Shown here: positions 34,858-45,586 of the stretch, one piece after another | How the letters are laid out: each line of letters starts with the position of its first letter | How positions within the stretch are numbered: the first letter of the stretch is position 1 | Source: Pomacea canaliculata | Taxonomy: Eukaryota; Mollusca; Gastropoda; Architaenioglossa; Ampullariidae | Length of the DNA stretch: 64,000 nt | Assembly: GCF_003073045.1 (NCBI RefSeq) | Contig: NC_037602.1 | Location: 9,844,464 to 9,908,463 of the forward strand | Direction: 5' to 3' | Position numbers and translations under genes: made by a program | The notes under the pieces: model-generated | The model's input: only the letters and a program-made list of their open reading frames with translations | Told to the model about the DNA's origin: nothing | Databases searched by the model: none

Positions 34858-37800
34858 TCAGTCTTTGTCAACTAGAATTGGATTGGAGACACCGTCAGGG
34901 TCCACCATTTGTCGTTTCCGGTAGCGCGTTCCGTTCTCCTTGGTAACCTCCAAGATGGCGCCGTTGTTGTCTGGATCTAGCACCAGCTTCATGAAAGCTT
35001 CTACCACTTCGACAACTCTGAAAAAAAAAACAAGCAGCAAATGATTTTAAGAATCTCATGACAGGTTGTGAACTGCGCGTGCATTGTGCTAAGTAAGAAC
35101 TTTAAGAAACAGACTTAACAAACCATCCGCTTTTTAGGAGACATTATAAGCACTGAAGCAAAAGGGAGCTATGGAATCTTACATCTCATGACATATTTTG
35201 ATGACTTCTCTTGCACCCTTCTGTTACTTTCCATTACAGTTGTTTTCCATAGCTTTCTCTCTCTCTCTCTCTCTCCCTCTAACTATTAACAGGGAGATTA
35301 ACGAATTGAGGGACAAGAAACTACTACTAGAGAGGAGAATTAGCGCATCAAGTAAGAATAATTTTATGTTGCACGGACTTGACAGAAATGTCAATGAAAC
35401 AGTAGAAGAATGAATATAAATGTACATTACAACGCGACAGTTTATTGGCGAGAAAACTGGATTTGTCAGAAAATGTGCAGTTTGATGGAGAGCATAGACT
35501 GGATGGCAAGACAAATTCCCTATTATTGCATGGTGTCCTCTCTACATGTATGCACGCACACAATACATCAACGTGGGAAGCTGCTCGGCTCAAGCACCAC
35601 ATCAGATCGTGGGCTTGCCATAAATCAGATGGACAGGCTTTGGAGATACAGAAACGGATGAGGAACACAAACTGGGAAAGTGGTCAGGAAACTAAATACG
35701 ATAATGCGAGAGAGGTAAGTGCGTAAAGATGCCCCGTACACCGCATCCCAGGTAGTGTCGTTGATGTCGAAGCCTGCGAAATATGTGCACACACAATGTG
35801 ACCTCTGACTGGCCGGCTGAAGGTACTTACGGAAGCAAACCTTTCTCTTCATTTCTCTTGATGATGGCGTCCTTCATGTAAATGCGATCTTCGCGGAAGA
35901 CCATGAACTCGGTGTCCGTTGCCTGCGGGCACAGACAGCACCACCTGACCCCGTGATCTGGCTGCTCCGGGCTAATCTAGCAACAGACAGTACACTGACC
36001 ATGTGACGACGATGATGGCGATTACAGTAATGAAATAATAATGCTAACAGTGATGATGGTGATAAAGCTTTTGTTTCTGATGTCTTAAATACTGTAGGAA
36101 CAAACTGTAGTTCTTGATATTATCTGTTAATCTACAGACAGATGCACAGAGCACCATGATGATGACTATTAGAGTTTTTCTAAACTAGCGGAGATTTGCT
36201 CTCTTTTTAACCAATATATAAATGCACAATATTATTGTAAATATTGGTTGCTGATTACTCACAGCCCAGCTTCTAGTGAATCCAATCATGGCGTGTTTAG
36301 ACGCAGAATAGGCGGGACAATAAGAGAACGGAAACAGACCTGCAACAACAGACTACATTACAGACAGAGCAAACAAATCATTGACCTACTCTCCTCCTCT
36401 CTCCCTACCTTCCTCTCTCTCTTACACACACACATGATGTCAAGCCCTTCTTTCCTCTGTGTGTGTGCACAGAGTAGGAGTCAGTAAAAGTCAGAGTAGG
36501 AGCAAAAAAGGAGGGAGTTATTGTAGAGAAATATCTTGCTGAAAATGAAAATTCAATTTTTCAGTTTCAAATGGACATACTTCCAAGTCTTCGATCAAAC
36601 AATTTTAATTAAATTGGAAAACAAGAGTTTTAAGCATTGCTAGTCCCAGCTTTACATGCAAGCCTATCGGTAGTCTCCTTCACTGATAATATGATTGTGT
36701 GTTACATCCCTGTACATGACACCTAACTACGTGCTTAAATTATTACCTGCTAAAGCAACCACGTTAATGATGACACCTCCACGACCGCCTCGGTCCATGC
36801 GCATGTGTTCGAGCGCTAGCAGACTGCCCCGGATGTGTGACACCTGACATATATAATTAGGAAAGTCAAACGGGACAAACTACTAACAACAATAAAACTT
36901 TCATAAGGATTGTGACAGCATGCTCAAACTACATATTTTTACTTAGAACCTTGCCCAGTAAGAGGAAACTAATTAGTAGGAAAATAACGAGAGAATAAGT
37001 GATAAGTGAGGGGAGAGAAAGAGAGGAAGAAATAAATACCGTGTTAACGGCCAGCATTTTGTCCCAGATTCTCTCATCCATAATGCCGGCATTGTTGACA
37101 CAGATGTCTACTGCACCAAACTTGGACACTGCTTCTTTAAACGCATCTGTTACGTGTAAACACAGAACGCACGCACCGGTAAGACAGAACAAATATTTTT
37201 TTCCTTTAAAATGTTCAAGAGCAAATATGCAAACTGTTTGGGAGGATTTTAGGATGACGCCAGGTAAACATAGAAAAAGAGAATGACGAGAAAGTCAAAA
37301 GGAACGACAAAGAAAAAAAATTAGAGTCAGGGTTACCCAGGACAAGAAAATAATGGGACAAGGGGAAGATATTATACATATAAGGGAGGGGACAGACTTG
37401 AACACACCCACTGGCAGACACACAAAGACGAAGGAGCATCAGTGCATAACGGCTCAAAGAAAAGAATAAAATGATGTGTTACGAACCTGTCAGCTGTTCC
37501 TCGTCTGTGACATCAGCTTTAACAAAGATAACATTGTTGACGCCATATTTTGCCTGCAGTTCGCACTCAGCAGCTTTGCCGGCGACGGTGTAGATGTCAC
37601 AGAAGAGAACCTGAGTAACATTATCTCACCTGTGAGTGAAGGACTCGTCACATACATGCGGAGTACTGTGTAGCGCGGCTTTGACACAGCGTGTCGCCTC
37701 CTAGTGTTATCTGTGTCACGTGATTGTGTGCTCATGACGGGGTGCTTTGTTTACAGTGCACTTGTACCCGTTTTCATTCAAAACCGTTTTCGTCAAATAT

Positions 37801-38475
37801 TTACTGCATTGATGATAGTTAACATGATGAATGAGGGTGCAAGGACAGATGGTGACTGTAAACGTGACAGATCACATCATGACACTGTTAGGTGAAAGGT
37901 TATAGGGCGACAGTAAGTGAAAGATTGACAACGGTCAGTCACTGTGACAGTGAAGAGTCAGTTGGTGACAGTGAGGGTGGCTGGTTAGATGACTACTGCA
38001 GAGAGGTGAAACGTTAGTGATGACTATAAGAGTCAACGCTTAAATGATGACTGTAAGGGTGAAAGGTAAGATGATGAACACAGGAACGAAGACAACAGAG
38101 AAAATAAAAGTACGGAAAGAAGTATATTATCGTCTTCTCAAAAGTTCCTTTCAAGTATTCGGTAGGTTGAAATCGTGAGTGATAAAAAGCACGCGTCACA
38201 TTGTTTTGAAACATCTGATATGCGTTTTTGACTTCCAGCAAGGTGACACGGATACAACCTTTGTGAACTAACGTGTAACGCAGAAAGGTGACAGTGTACA
38301 TGACAAACACAGTGACCTAAGCACAGGTAATCTAGTCAGGTAAGAAGTAGACACACAAGATAGACAGACAAGAATACCATACCCTCGCTTTCCTGTACAG
38401 CAGCTTCTCAGTAAACGCACGTCCTAAACCGTTTGCGCCGCCTGTCAGAAACACGCCTTTCCCTCTCAGGTCCAT
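34858..38475 (-). CDS. HPGD-like SDR, type B copy 5, open but with catalytic Ser138 replaced by Ala
   Basis: Exons on the minus strand are 38383-38475, 37487-37610, 37040-37146, 36747-36843, 36263-36339, 35831-35976 and 34858-35017. They join without interruption to 267 residues. The cofactor motif TGGANGLG, Asp36 (FCDIY), NNAG, Asn107, Tyr151 and Lys155 (YSASK) are all present. The serine that completes the SDR triad is missing: IINVVALAG stands where copies 1, 2 and 4 have NVAS and copy 3 has IVSFAG, and the codon is GCT. SDRs without this serine are normally very weak or inactive, so this may be a binding or regulatory pseudoenzyme, a gene on the way to loss, or an enzyme using a neighbouring group. 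Position 148 is Cys, not Gln. Introns carry a degenerate repeat (intron 1) and a LINE ORF1-like scrap (intron 6). Confidence 0.88.
35286..35530 (+). mobile_element. LINE ORF1-like fragment, antisense in intron 6 of SDR copy 5
   Basis: The plus strand reads EINELRDKKLLLERR, then NNFMLHGLDRNVNETVEE, and about 70 bases later, in another frame, LDLSENVQFDGEHRLDGK. The order coiled-coil-like segment, NNxxxxGL...NET, then VxFxxxHRLxxK is that of LINE-encoded ORF1 proteins (RNA-binding, typically RRNNLxIxGL...VxIExAHRLGxK). The frame change and stop show that it is dead. No LINE 3' end is next to it. The homologous intron of copy 3 has unrelated sequence here. Confidence 0.6.
37844..38080. repeat. 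Degenerate short repeat in intron 1 of SDR copy 5
   Basis: Variants of GATGACTGTAAGGGTGAAAG and GGTGACAGTGAAGAGTCAG recur with irregular spacing. They are absent from intron 1 of copy 3, which is about 480 bp shorter. Confidence 0.5.
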
Positions 38476-38567
38476 GTTGCGAGAGCAGTAAACACAAAGA
38501 GAAGCGAACTGCAGCCTGCAGAACGACAACCCTGAGTAGAATCAGGCCGTCCGATTATCTCCCTTCC
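38476..38567 (-). promoter_or_regulatory. Conserved 5' flank of type B SDR, copy 5
   Basis: Nearly identical to the 90 bases before copy 3, including GAAGGGAGATAATCGGACGG and CTACTCAGGGTTGTCG, while the sequence beyond diverges. Confidence 0.5.
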
Positions 38568-40780
38568 CAGAGATCGCCTTACTTTATGAGCGTGAAGATG
38601 TGTTGTGATTGTCTCACTGCACTCTGTACACCAGGAGACCCTCTGTCCCTAAAGATAACACATTCTACTCGGGTCACGCATGTCATTTTATTGCCGCCTC
38701 TCGTTTCGCTCTTACTATCTCTCCTTCCCTATTCCATAGGGTAAGGTCAAGCGATAAGTAACCAGAGATTTGTTAATTCTTTGAATATCAGGCTTTCGAT
38801 CGCGTTTCAAATTAAAACTATTATTTGTTTTTAGCTCAGAATTATTTTCCTGCAGGAAACAGTTTTTGCTGGAAGAACGGATCTGGTTCCTAGTCGATGT
38901 TTACTTGAGAGTGGAGAAATAAAGACATTCTGTCAGATGCAGTTACACATGTTAGGCTGCAGCTGGAGGGTGGACGCCATACTCAGCTCTTATTACAACA
39001 GATAAGAAGATTTAGATGCATCATTAGAAAAGCTTCGCCTTCGCAGTGTATAATCAGTTTTGTAGCAATAATATTTGTTGTCTTGATGGCGCTATAGCGT
39101 GTAGAAAACCAAGCAACCATTCAAGCGATCAGCCATATTAATTAAAAAAAAAATAATTAGAAGCGTTTCATTGCCTAGCAACAGCACAATATAGGGAAGG
39201 ATGTTAATTTTAATAATTTCAGTATTTTTTACTTCAGTATAATAAAACAGATATTAAACAGTTTTGCTATTAAATAACTCAGAAAGTTAACCAATAACTG
39301 GTAGTGCAGTTAAAAATTTAAATGACGAGAAAGCACATTTAATTTATGTAAATACGTTGTTTTTTGTTTCAAATGTACGTAGACATATTCAATGTAGCAA
39401 ATTATATCTTTGAGACATTCGAAGTGCAAAATAGTTGACTATTCATTATACAGTCTGTGTATCTTCTGATGTATGTCCTGTTGCATCGTCTTATATTATG
39501 TATCGCTTTTGGATTCCACTTGAAAGAAGAAGAATGTCTCTTCAATAAATAAATCAATGAATGAAATTTCTTTATTTACTTTTTGCAGAAACAAACACAA
39601 GACAGTGTCATTGTACACTATTTTTGCATTGTTGTCCTGTCATTTTGACGTCACAGTGACAGGTCAAAACTTTAACGTCAGTCCAGATGACAATGTTCCT
39701 GAACTCTCAAGCTTGAAAAACCACACTTTGATGCTGTTGCTGCTGCTGCTGTTGCTGCTGATGTGGATTATTATCAATCTGCCACATGATCGCAACGCAT
39801 AGAAGTTAACAGTACAAGAGGAAAACACGAGAAAGCGAGGAAAAAAAACAAAAACCAACAAGGTTTGCTCTTGTCATTTTGCTAGTCTTGTTGCGGTGTT
39901 GTTTTCTTGGCATTGTCCCCCATTTGCTTTTCCTGATTCGAACTAGGTACCCTCTAAAATTATTACTTTAACAGACAGTACAAAACGTGATGATGGTTCA
40001 AGTTGCAAAATTTATACATTTTTATCGTTCATAAAGTAGAAAACTCGTCCTCACCTGTAGCTGGGAGAGAAAAGTGGTAAGGTTGGGAGGAAGAGGGTGA
40101 CAATTCATTATTATTACAACTACTACTACAACATACGAGGGTGGTAGAATAGGAAGAACACATGGTACTTTGTACATGTTTATGCATGCGTTGCATGTGT
40201 GTTGTGCGTGCGTGCACATGCTTTTTAAGATTTATAATTTTTTTCATTCATACAGAGGAATTCTAAGCATTGAATTTGTCAACAACGTGAACCACCGCCG
40301 AAGACAGCACGATCATCTGCCGAGTCTGTCTGTCGCAAGCAACATCCACGTCCCTACATCAGCAGCAACAGCAGCAATCTGTATAGCAGCCCTCCCGTCT
40401 GTCATCCCTTTACCTGTATCATCTCCTTGCTGTGTTATTCCAAGTTCCTTTTCGTCAAAATTTGTGAGAGATAAGCCCTGAATTTACTTCAAGGTGGCTT
40501 TCAATTTGATTTTGTTTCTAATATAAGCAAATGTTGTATGGGGATTTCTTTTTTTTTTTTTTTTGTCTTAAGTTTGGTTCATTCTGTCTCAATGAGTAAT
40601 CTATTGCCTTACTTTGTACTGTCTCTGATATTTTAGTGATTGTTTTACCTGTGGAGTTGATTGCTTGTAATCCATCAGTTCTTTCGTCCAGTTTCTCAAG
40701 AAAGAAGTGCCTTTTGCTTAAGACTGTCACCATGGTGGAAAACTATGTCTGTTTGGTACAGCTGACCAGCTCTAGCTACT
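38568..40780. other. Spacer between the SDR cluster and the RIIa genes
   Basis: No gene recognised. A (TGC)n-like stretch occurs at about 39733-39760. Short open frames around 40170-40481 have no recognisable domain but could include leader exons of the RIIa gene at 40781; an acceptor-like CATTCATACAG lies at about 40244-40254. Confidence 0.4.
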
Positions 40781-41263
40781 ATGCCGAAGGTACACGACGC
40801 TGCACCACAGGAAGCCAGGAGAACCGTGATGGGTACATTCTCCGATCATGCCATCACACGCGAGTACTACAGAAGGACCTACCCGCGGGGCTTTCGCTAT
40901 ATCTACGCAACGTTGCTGAAGAAGATGCTACGTGAGCCCACCCCGTACAAACTGGAGTATGCTGCAAACCTGCTGGAGACCATGCTTGAGCGCAGGACGA
41001 AGGAGCTGGACTTGCTGCCGGATTGGCCCTACTTCAACAAATTCCTTCGACGTCTGGACAGTTCTCGAGTTCCTCGCAAGTCAGCAAACGCTCGGCCTTC
41101 TAGGCTATTGAAGGAAAATCCGTCTACTTCTGGAAGTGCTGCTGTTCAACATCACCCCCTTCAACGTCCAAATGATTTTTGTTTCTCTGTGAACGACAGA
41201 AAACAGTATGCCATTTTAATCTGTCTCTTATCCTTAAATTCCGGTTCAATGCAGCTTGATTGA
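40781..41263 (+). CDS. RIIa-domain protein 1 (possible sperm/cilium docking protein)
   Basis: A 160-residue open frame from ATG at 40781. Residues of about 26-70 (YYRRTYPRGFRYIYATLLKK and onwards to NLLETMLERRTKE) match the RIIa dimerisation/docking fold seen in PKA regulatory subunit II, SPA17, ROPN1 and CABYR. The family core is xPxGhxxLLxxLxRxhLRxxPxxIxxFAAxYFExLLExR, and the proline-glycine-phenylalanine start and the final ExMLERR helix are clear. Directly after it comes LPDWPYFNKFLRR, shared with the gene at 45587. The C-terminal half is Ser/Pro-rich and looks disordered. Proteins of this kind bind AKAP helices and occur in sperm flagella and cilia, so a scaffold role is likely but inferred. 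Upstream exons or a spliced 3' end cannot be excluded, since the last 30 residues look less protein-like. A possible poly(A) signal, AATAAA, lies at about 41651. Confidence 0.75.
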   Translation: MPKVHDAAPQEARRTVMGTFSDHAITREYYRRTYPRGFRYIYATLLKKMLREPTPYKLEYAANLLETMLERRTKELDLLPDWPYFNKFLRRLDSSRVPRKSANARPSRLLKENPSTSGSAAVQHHPLQRPNDFCFSVNDRKQYAILICLLSLNSGSMQLD

Positions 41264-42240
41264 ATGATACATACCCCGTTTGCATTTATATTTTTGTGTA
41301 CTGTCAACACGTGTGAGCAGTGTTGTCGAGAGAACGTAGCGTCAAACAGGGAAGGGAGGCTAATCAATCTTTCTTGTCCGCAAGCAAATGACAAGTAGTC
41401 TCCCTTGGATCAGCAAAGAATATTTTTTCACGACTGTTGCATTTTCCTTCGAAGTCCTGTCGCACAGTTTCACCTCCATTACTATCTTTGTAACTATTGT
41501 TTCAAACATTTTCTTCGAAGCAAAACAATATATATATATACTTCATGTAAGTTTATAGTTTTAGAAAGTTCATCGCATTTTTTATCAAATATTTCATGTC
41601 GGTGCTGATGTAATCATTTCTGTCTGCTGACTGGAAGATTACTTGCCGGAATAAATGCAAATTAGATTTCCCTACCCCAAATACAGCCTACGACGAAAAT
41701 ACTTGGAATCAGGGAACGCTATTTAAAATTGCTACACAGATAATAGTAATCATGCTGCTCTTATGCCGAAAAACACGCAAATAAAGACATAGATAATTAA
41801 CTAATGAATTAATTAAGTATATTTCTACAGCTCATTATCCAGTAAGAATGTTGCAAGGAAAATTGGCCGTAAATAGAGCAAAAAGCGTTAAACACCTGAA
41901 GGGTAGAGATGATTTAAATTAGACACGAAAATCCAGGAGTCGAATGATATAACTACGAGGTTTGAGACCGTTAGACGATGAAGAAGAGAAAAATTGAGCA
42001 CAGCTCAGGAAACAACAGATCAGTGGGAGGCGAAAGACGCAGCAAAAAAGCTCAGATTAACCGTAGTCAGCAGACACCAAACACGAAAACATAGAAAAGA
42101 GAAACAAAAATAAAAGAACTGATAGAGAGCAGAACAGAAAAATACACGTTAGAGATATCTTCACGTTTCATTATTTTTGTCTTCATGGAATATCTAGATA
42201 CACACACAAATGCTACATCATGACTTCGCATACCAACGCC
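41264..42240. other. Spacer, nothing recognised
   Basis: AT-rich sequence after RIIa gene 1, with no coding frame beyond chance length and no repeat ends seen. Confidence 0.4.
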
Positions 42241-42244
42241 ATCT

Positions 42245-42315
42245 TAGTCACGTGGTTTTGACGCTATCTTTTCCTGACGTCACAATCATATGACGTCAAA
42301 ACATAATACGTCAGC
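42245..42315. promoter_or_regulatory. Cluster of CRE-like sites with an E-box
   Basis: Two perfect TGACGTCA palindromes (42275-42282 and 42291-42298), a third TACGTCA (about 42307-42313) and a CACGTG E-box (about 42250-42255) lie within about 70 bases. TGACGTCA is the CREB/CREM/ATF site. Such clustering by chance is unlikely in AT-rich DNA. It lies between the two RIIa genes, 3.3 kb before the coding start of the second, and could be a distal promoter or enhancer. No transcript start is visible. Confidence 0.5.
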
Positions 42316-42921
42316 GGAAGAAAGATGCTGTCGTCATGTGTTATCTATGGCCTCCAAGCCGATGCAGTGTGCGCTGCTATGGTGACTGTATTTCCAAATT
42401 CATCGGCAACAAACATGTGTAATCAGTAAGAAGATCATAACGAGGTTTGTCTTGTTACTGTTTGCTTTATTCCTTTATTTTTTTATTACGTTTCTTTGTA
42501 TTTTCTTGCAATCTTGCTTGATAACGTAAGTCATTTAAAGTCTTTTGTACTCATCGGTCTTGGATTGGGATCGCTGTAGACAAAGTTGACAAATGCAGAC
42601 TATAAATATAGCAAATAATTTTATAAACTGTGAAATGAACGGTTTACAGATACAAGTCGTCACTTCAGTTTTGCTTTGCACAAAGTAGAAGAATTTTTTA
42701 ATGTTGTGCAAGTTAATTTTTTTGTAAACAATTACTTACTTCTAGATTGAGATGTAATCGATAAAATTGAGCCAATCAAACTGTGTTTAACAAACTCGGA
42801 TAACACCGAAATTAATCTCTTATTTTTATCATTACTTCAAATTTGCGGGACAATTATTGTTTGTGTATTTATTATCTGTACATTATCAGATGACAATACT
42901 ACGACTAGTTCCACTACCAGC

Positions 42922-42989
42922 ATGATGATGATGATGAAGATGACGATGACGACGATGACGACGACGACGACGACGACGATGATGATGAA
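42922..42989 (+). repeat. (GAT/GAC)n trinucleotide repeat
   Basis: ATGATGATG passes into GACGACGAC and back to GATGATGAAG. It is non-coding as far as I can tell. Confidence 0.95.
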
Positions 42990-45586
42990 GTGTGTTAATA
43001 GAGTCAGCCAGATTGTACTACACTCTTATTTGTTTTAACTTTGTAACATTAGAGCAATGCGGGATAAAGCTGTTACAAAATTTGCAATATCTCTGTATGT
43101 ATACAATCTGACGTTTCTACATCAACAGCTGGTACAGAAAACTAGAATCTGGAAAGTGATTCAGTTGATGATGTTAATAGGTCTTTTTTGTGTATATGCG
43201 TGTGTGTGTGTGTGGATCGTTTTCCGGTGGCTTTTGTTGCCTCCTCCTCTGTCCTCTGATTGTTTTTCGTGACTCAGTTATTTCGAATTCCCGGCTTCCA
43301 ATTCCGCTTTAACTAAAGGTCTTTTGTCAAACTGAGCCACGTGTATGTCAAATAGTCAAGTTCCTTTGTGTAGTCATGAAGACGGACATTAAAAGGTCAG
43401 CGGAGTAATACCTCACATTTCAGTGCAGTTCTCCGGCCGCCTGTTTCCCTTGTGACCACGGAAAGGGGCATGATCTACAGTACTTTCTTGTTTTGTTTGC
43501 TGTATTTTAGGTTTTACATCTACCGACATTATTTTTTTACCGTGTATACATCCGTTGTGATCTCTCAGTCTCTCTTTCTGGACCTGCTGTAAAGACTGGC
43601 TGAATAATTTATATACAAGCGTCTAATTCTTGAGAAATTTAGAATTGGGCCAAAAAAGAACTTAATTAAAAAAAACTATGAAAATTCATTATTTATACAA
43701 ATTTCAGGGGTAAAATTATAAAGCAGGACCTTAGACAAGTCAGAGACTACGTAAAAATGTACGATAATGTCACTGACGATTTAAAAAAAACAAAACAACC
43801 AGTCAGATATCAAGCCAGTTAATGTTGGAACCACGATGATGTCCAAGAATAGACAAAACGACAAGACACACGTTTCATACCAATGGCTTCCTGACAGTAC
43901 AATTATACATAATTGTATGGACCCAGACATGACTATAGTCTCAATTCAAATATGATGCATGGCATTATTTTTACATCAGGGTGATAGAAAAACGACATTT
44001 TAACAGTTGGAAAACGTTGACTGTGGTACAAAAAATAAGTAAATCATCACTTTTCTTCATCGTGATACCTTTCACTTACCTTTATTCTACACTCCTTTAA
44101 ATGTTTCTTACTTTAGTATGGGTTTCATAAGTAGTTATGTTACTTCGGGTATTTTAAACAATGCATTTTTATCTCCGGCTTTTGTTAACTGTCCCACTGA
44201 TGTTAGCTATGTGAATTGGTTAAAACTGGTATTTATGCGTTCACATGTGTGTGTGTGTTGATAGTCATCTGTTTTCGTGTGCTGGCGTGAATCGCAACAC
44301 AATGACAAAAGCCAGAGATCCAAGTTGGCTGCAGTGATCGAGAGTTCATACGAGATGTTTCCCATGTCGGCTGACCTCACGGGAGACACATGCCATCTAC
44401 AGTCGGTAAGATATTATCTTAGCCTGTTCGAATCCCTTGCTGGTAAGATGAGAAAACAGATCCATTGTAAACTGCCCTGTCGGAGGCAAAAGGTCACGGG
44501 TCATGAAACATCGCAGTTTTCAATCAAAACAAATTTAAGGTATACCTTTTAGGTCAACATCTCGTCCGGATCCTACATTTTCTAGGTCTGCTCTTACATT
44601 TTCCGTTATTTTTCTCTCATCTACTTGTCTGCTTAAGTTTAGGATCCATAATGTTAAGTGTTTTTAGTTGCGATTCTCTTGACCACCAACTGTGTGCATT
44701 GATTTGAACATCTCTATACTTTGTCAAAAGCAAGTTCTCTAACATGATTTGGCTCAAAGAAAAATTACTCAGATTAACTTCCAGTTTGTATAAATAAAAC
44801 ATTTGTTGTCAGTTAGAGCTGTTTGAATAATTGTATTCTAAACGTGATATCAAAATGAAATATAAAATAGAGTGTCTCAAATTTTAGAACAAATTGTTAT
44901 GTACGTTTCAATCACAGAATTGTTCTTTTTGTCTTTCTGGAGAAAATACTGAAAGCATGATTAAATTGTTTATATTTCTATATAGATCTTCATTAACTGT
45001 ATTTCTCTCACAGAAGATTAGCTGAAACATCTGACCATCTTCAAAGTCTTGGAAGGCAGCGACACACAGAGTTTACACCGTACAAGGAGGCCAAAGTGTA
45101 GATTCCCCTGGCCCTAAACACTTCCAACACAGAGTCCAGGGGTTGCAACCATTAACATTATTTATCATAAAAAAGAAGAAGCAGTCTTCAGAGTGTTGCA
45201 CATGTTTGTCTCCCTGTCATCTTCTTCCATCTCTGTCCTCGTCGCGCCGACTTCTATCGCCTTCCTGGCGTTCTCCAGCTCTTGTCCATCATCTGATGTT
45301 GAGCATCTGATTCTACTGTGAAGGTGATTAGATTAATTTGAATTCCGCACATTCTACATCAAATAAAAGGAACAATTATATTTATTTTCTATAGCTTAAT
45401 TCTCCTTTATGTTTAGCAAAATTAAAGGTTTATAATCTACACCATATCCCCCATAATCCTCAATACTAATTCTCTTGGCTTTATGGTTCGGGTATGTCTC
45501 GGCCAAACTAACATTTTTTTGTATCATTAATCCATTTTCACAGCTCAATACCCAATGTCTTGTCCACAGCTAACCGGCTTGCTAAC
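42990..45586. other. Spacer or long 5' region of RIIa gene 2
   Basis: No coding exon that I can defend. A stretch at about 44290-44406 has a protein-like frame (KLAAVIESSYEMFPMSADLT) and ends at a good donor (CAGTCG/GTAAGA). Its phase does not fit the exon at 45587, and the next AG (about 45013) leads straight into a stop, so it is not called as a gene. Confidence 0.35.

Noticed and set aside
40170-40481. A 103-codon open frame upstream of RIIa gene 1
   Set aside because: Low-complexity Ser/Pro/Ala sequence with no domain; it could at most be leader sequence.
44277-44552. Possible coding exon with frame KLAAVIESSYEMFPMSADLT and a good donor
   Set aside because: Its phase does not fit RIIa gene 2, the next acceptor leads to an immediate stop, and no domain is recognisable.
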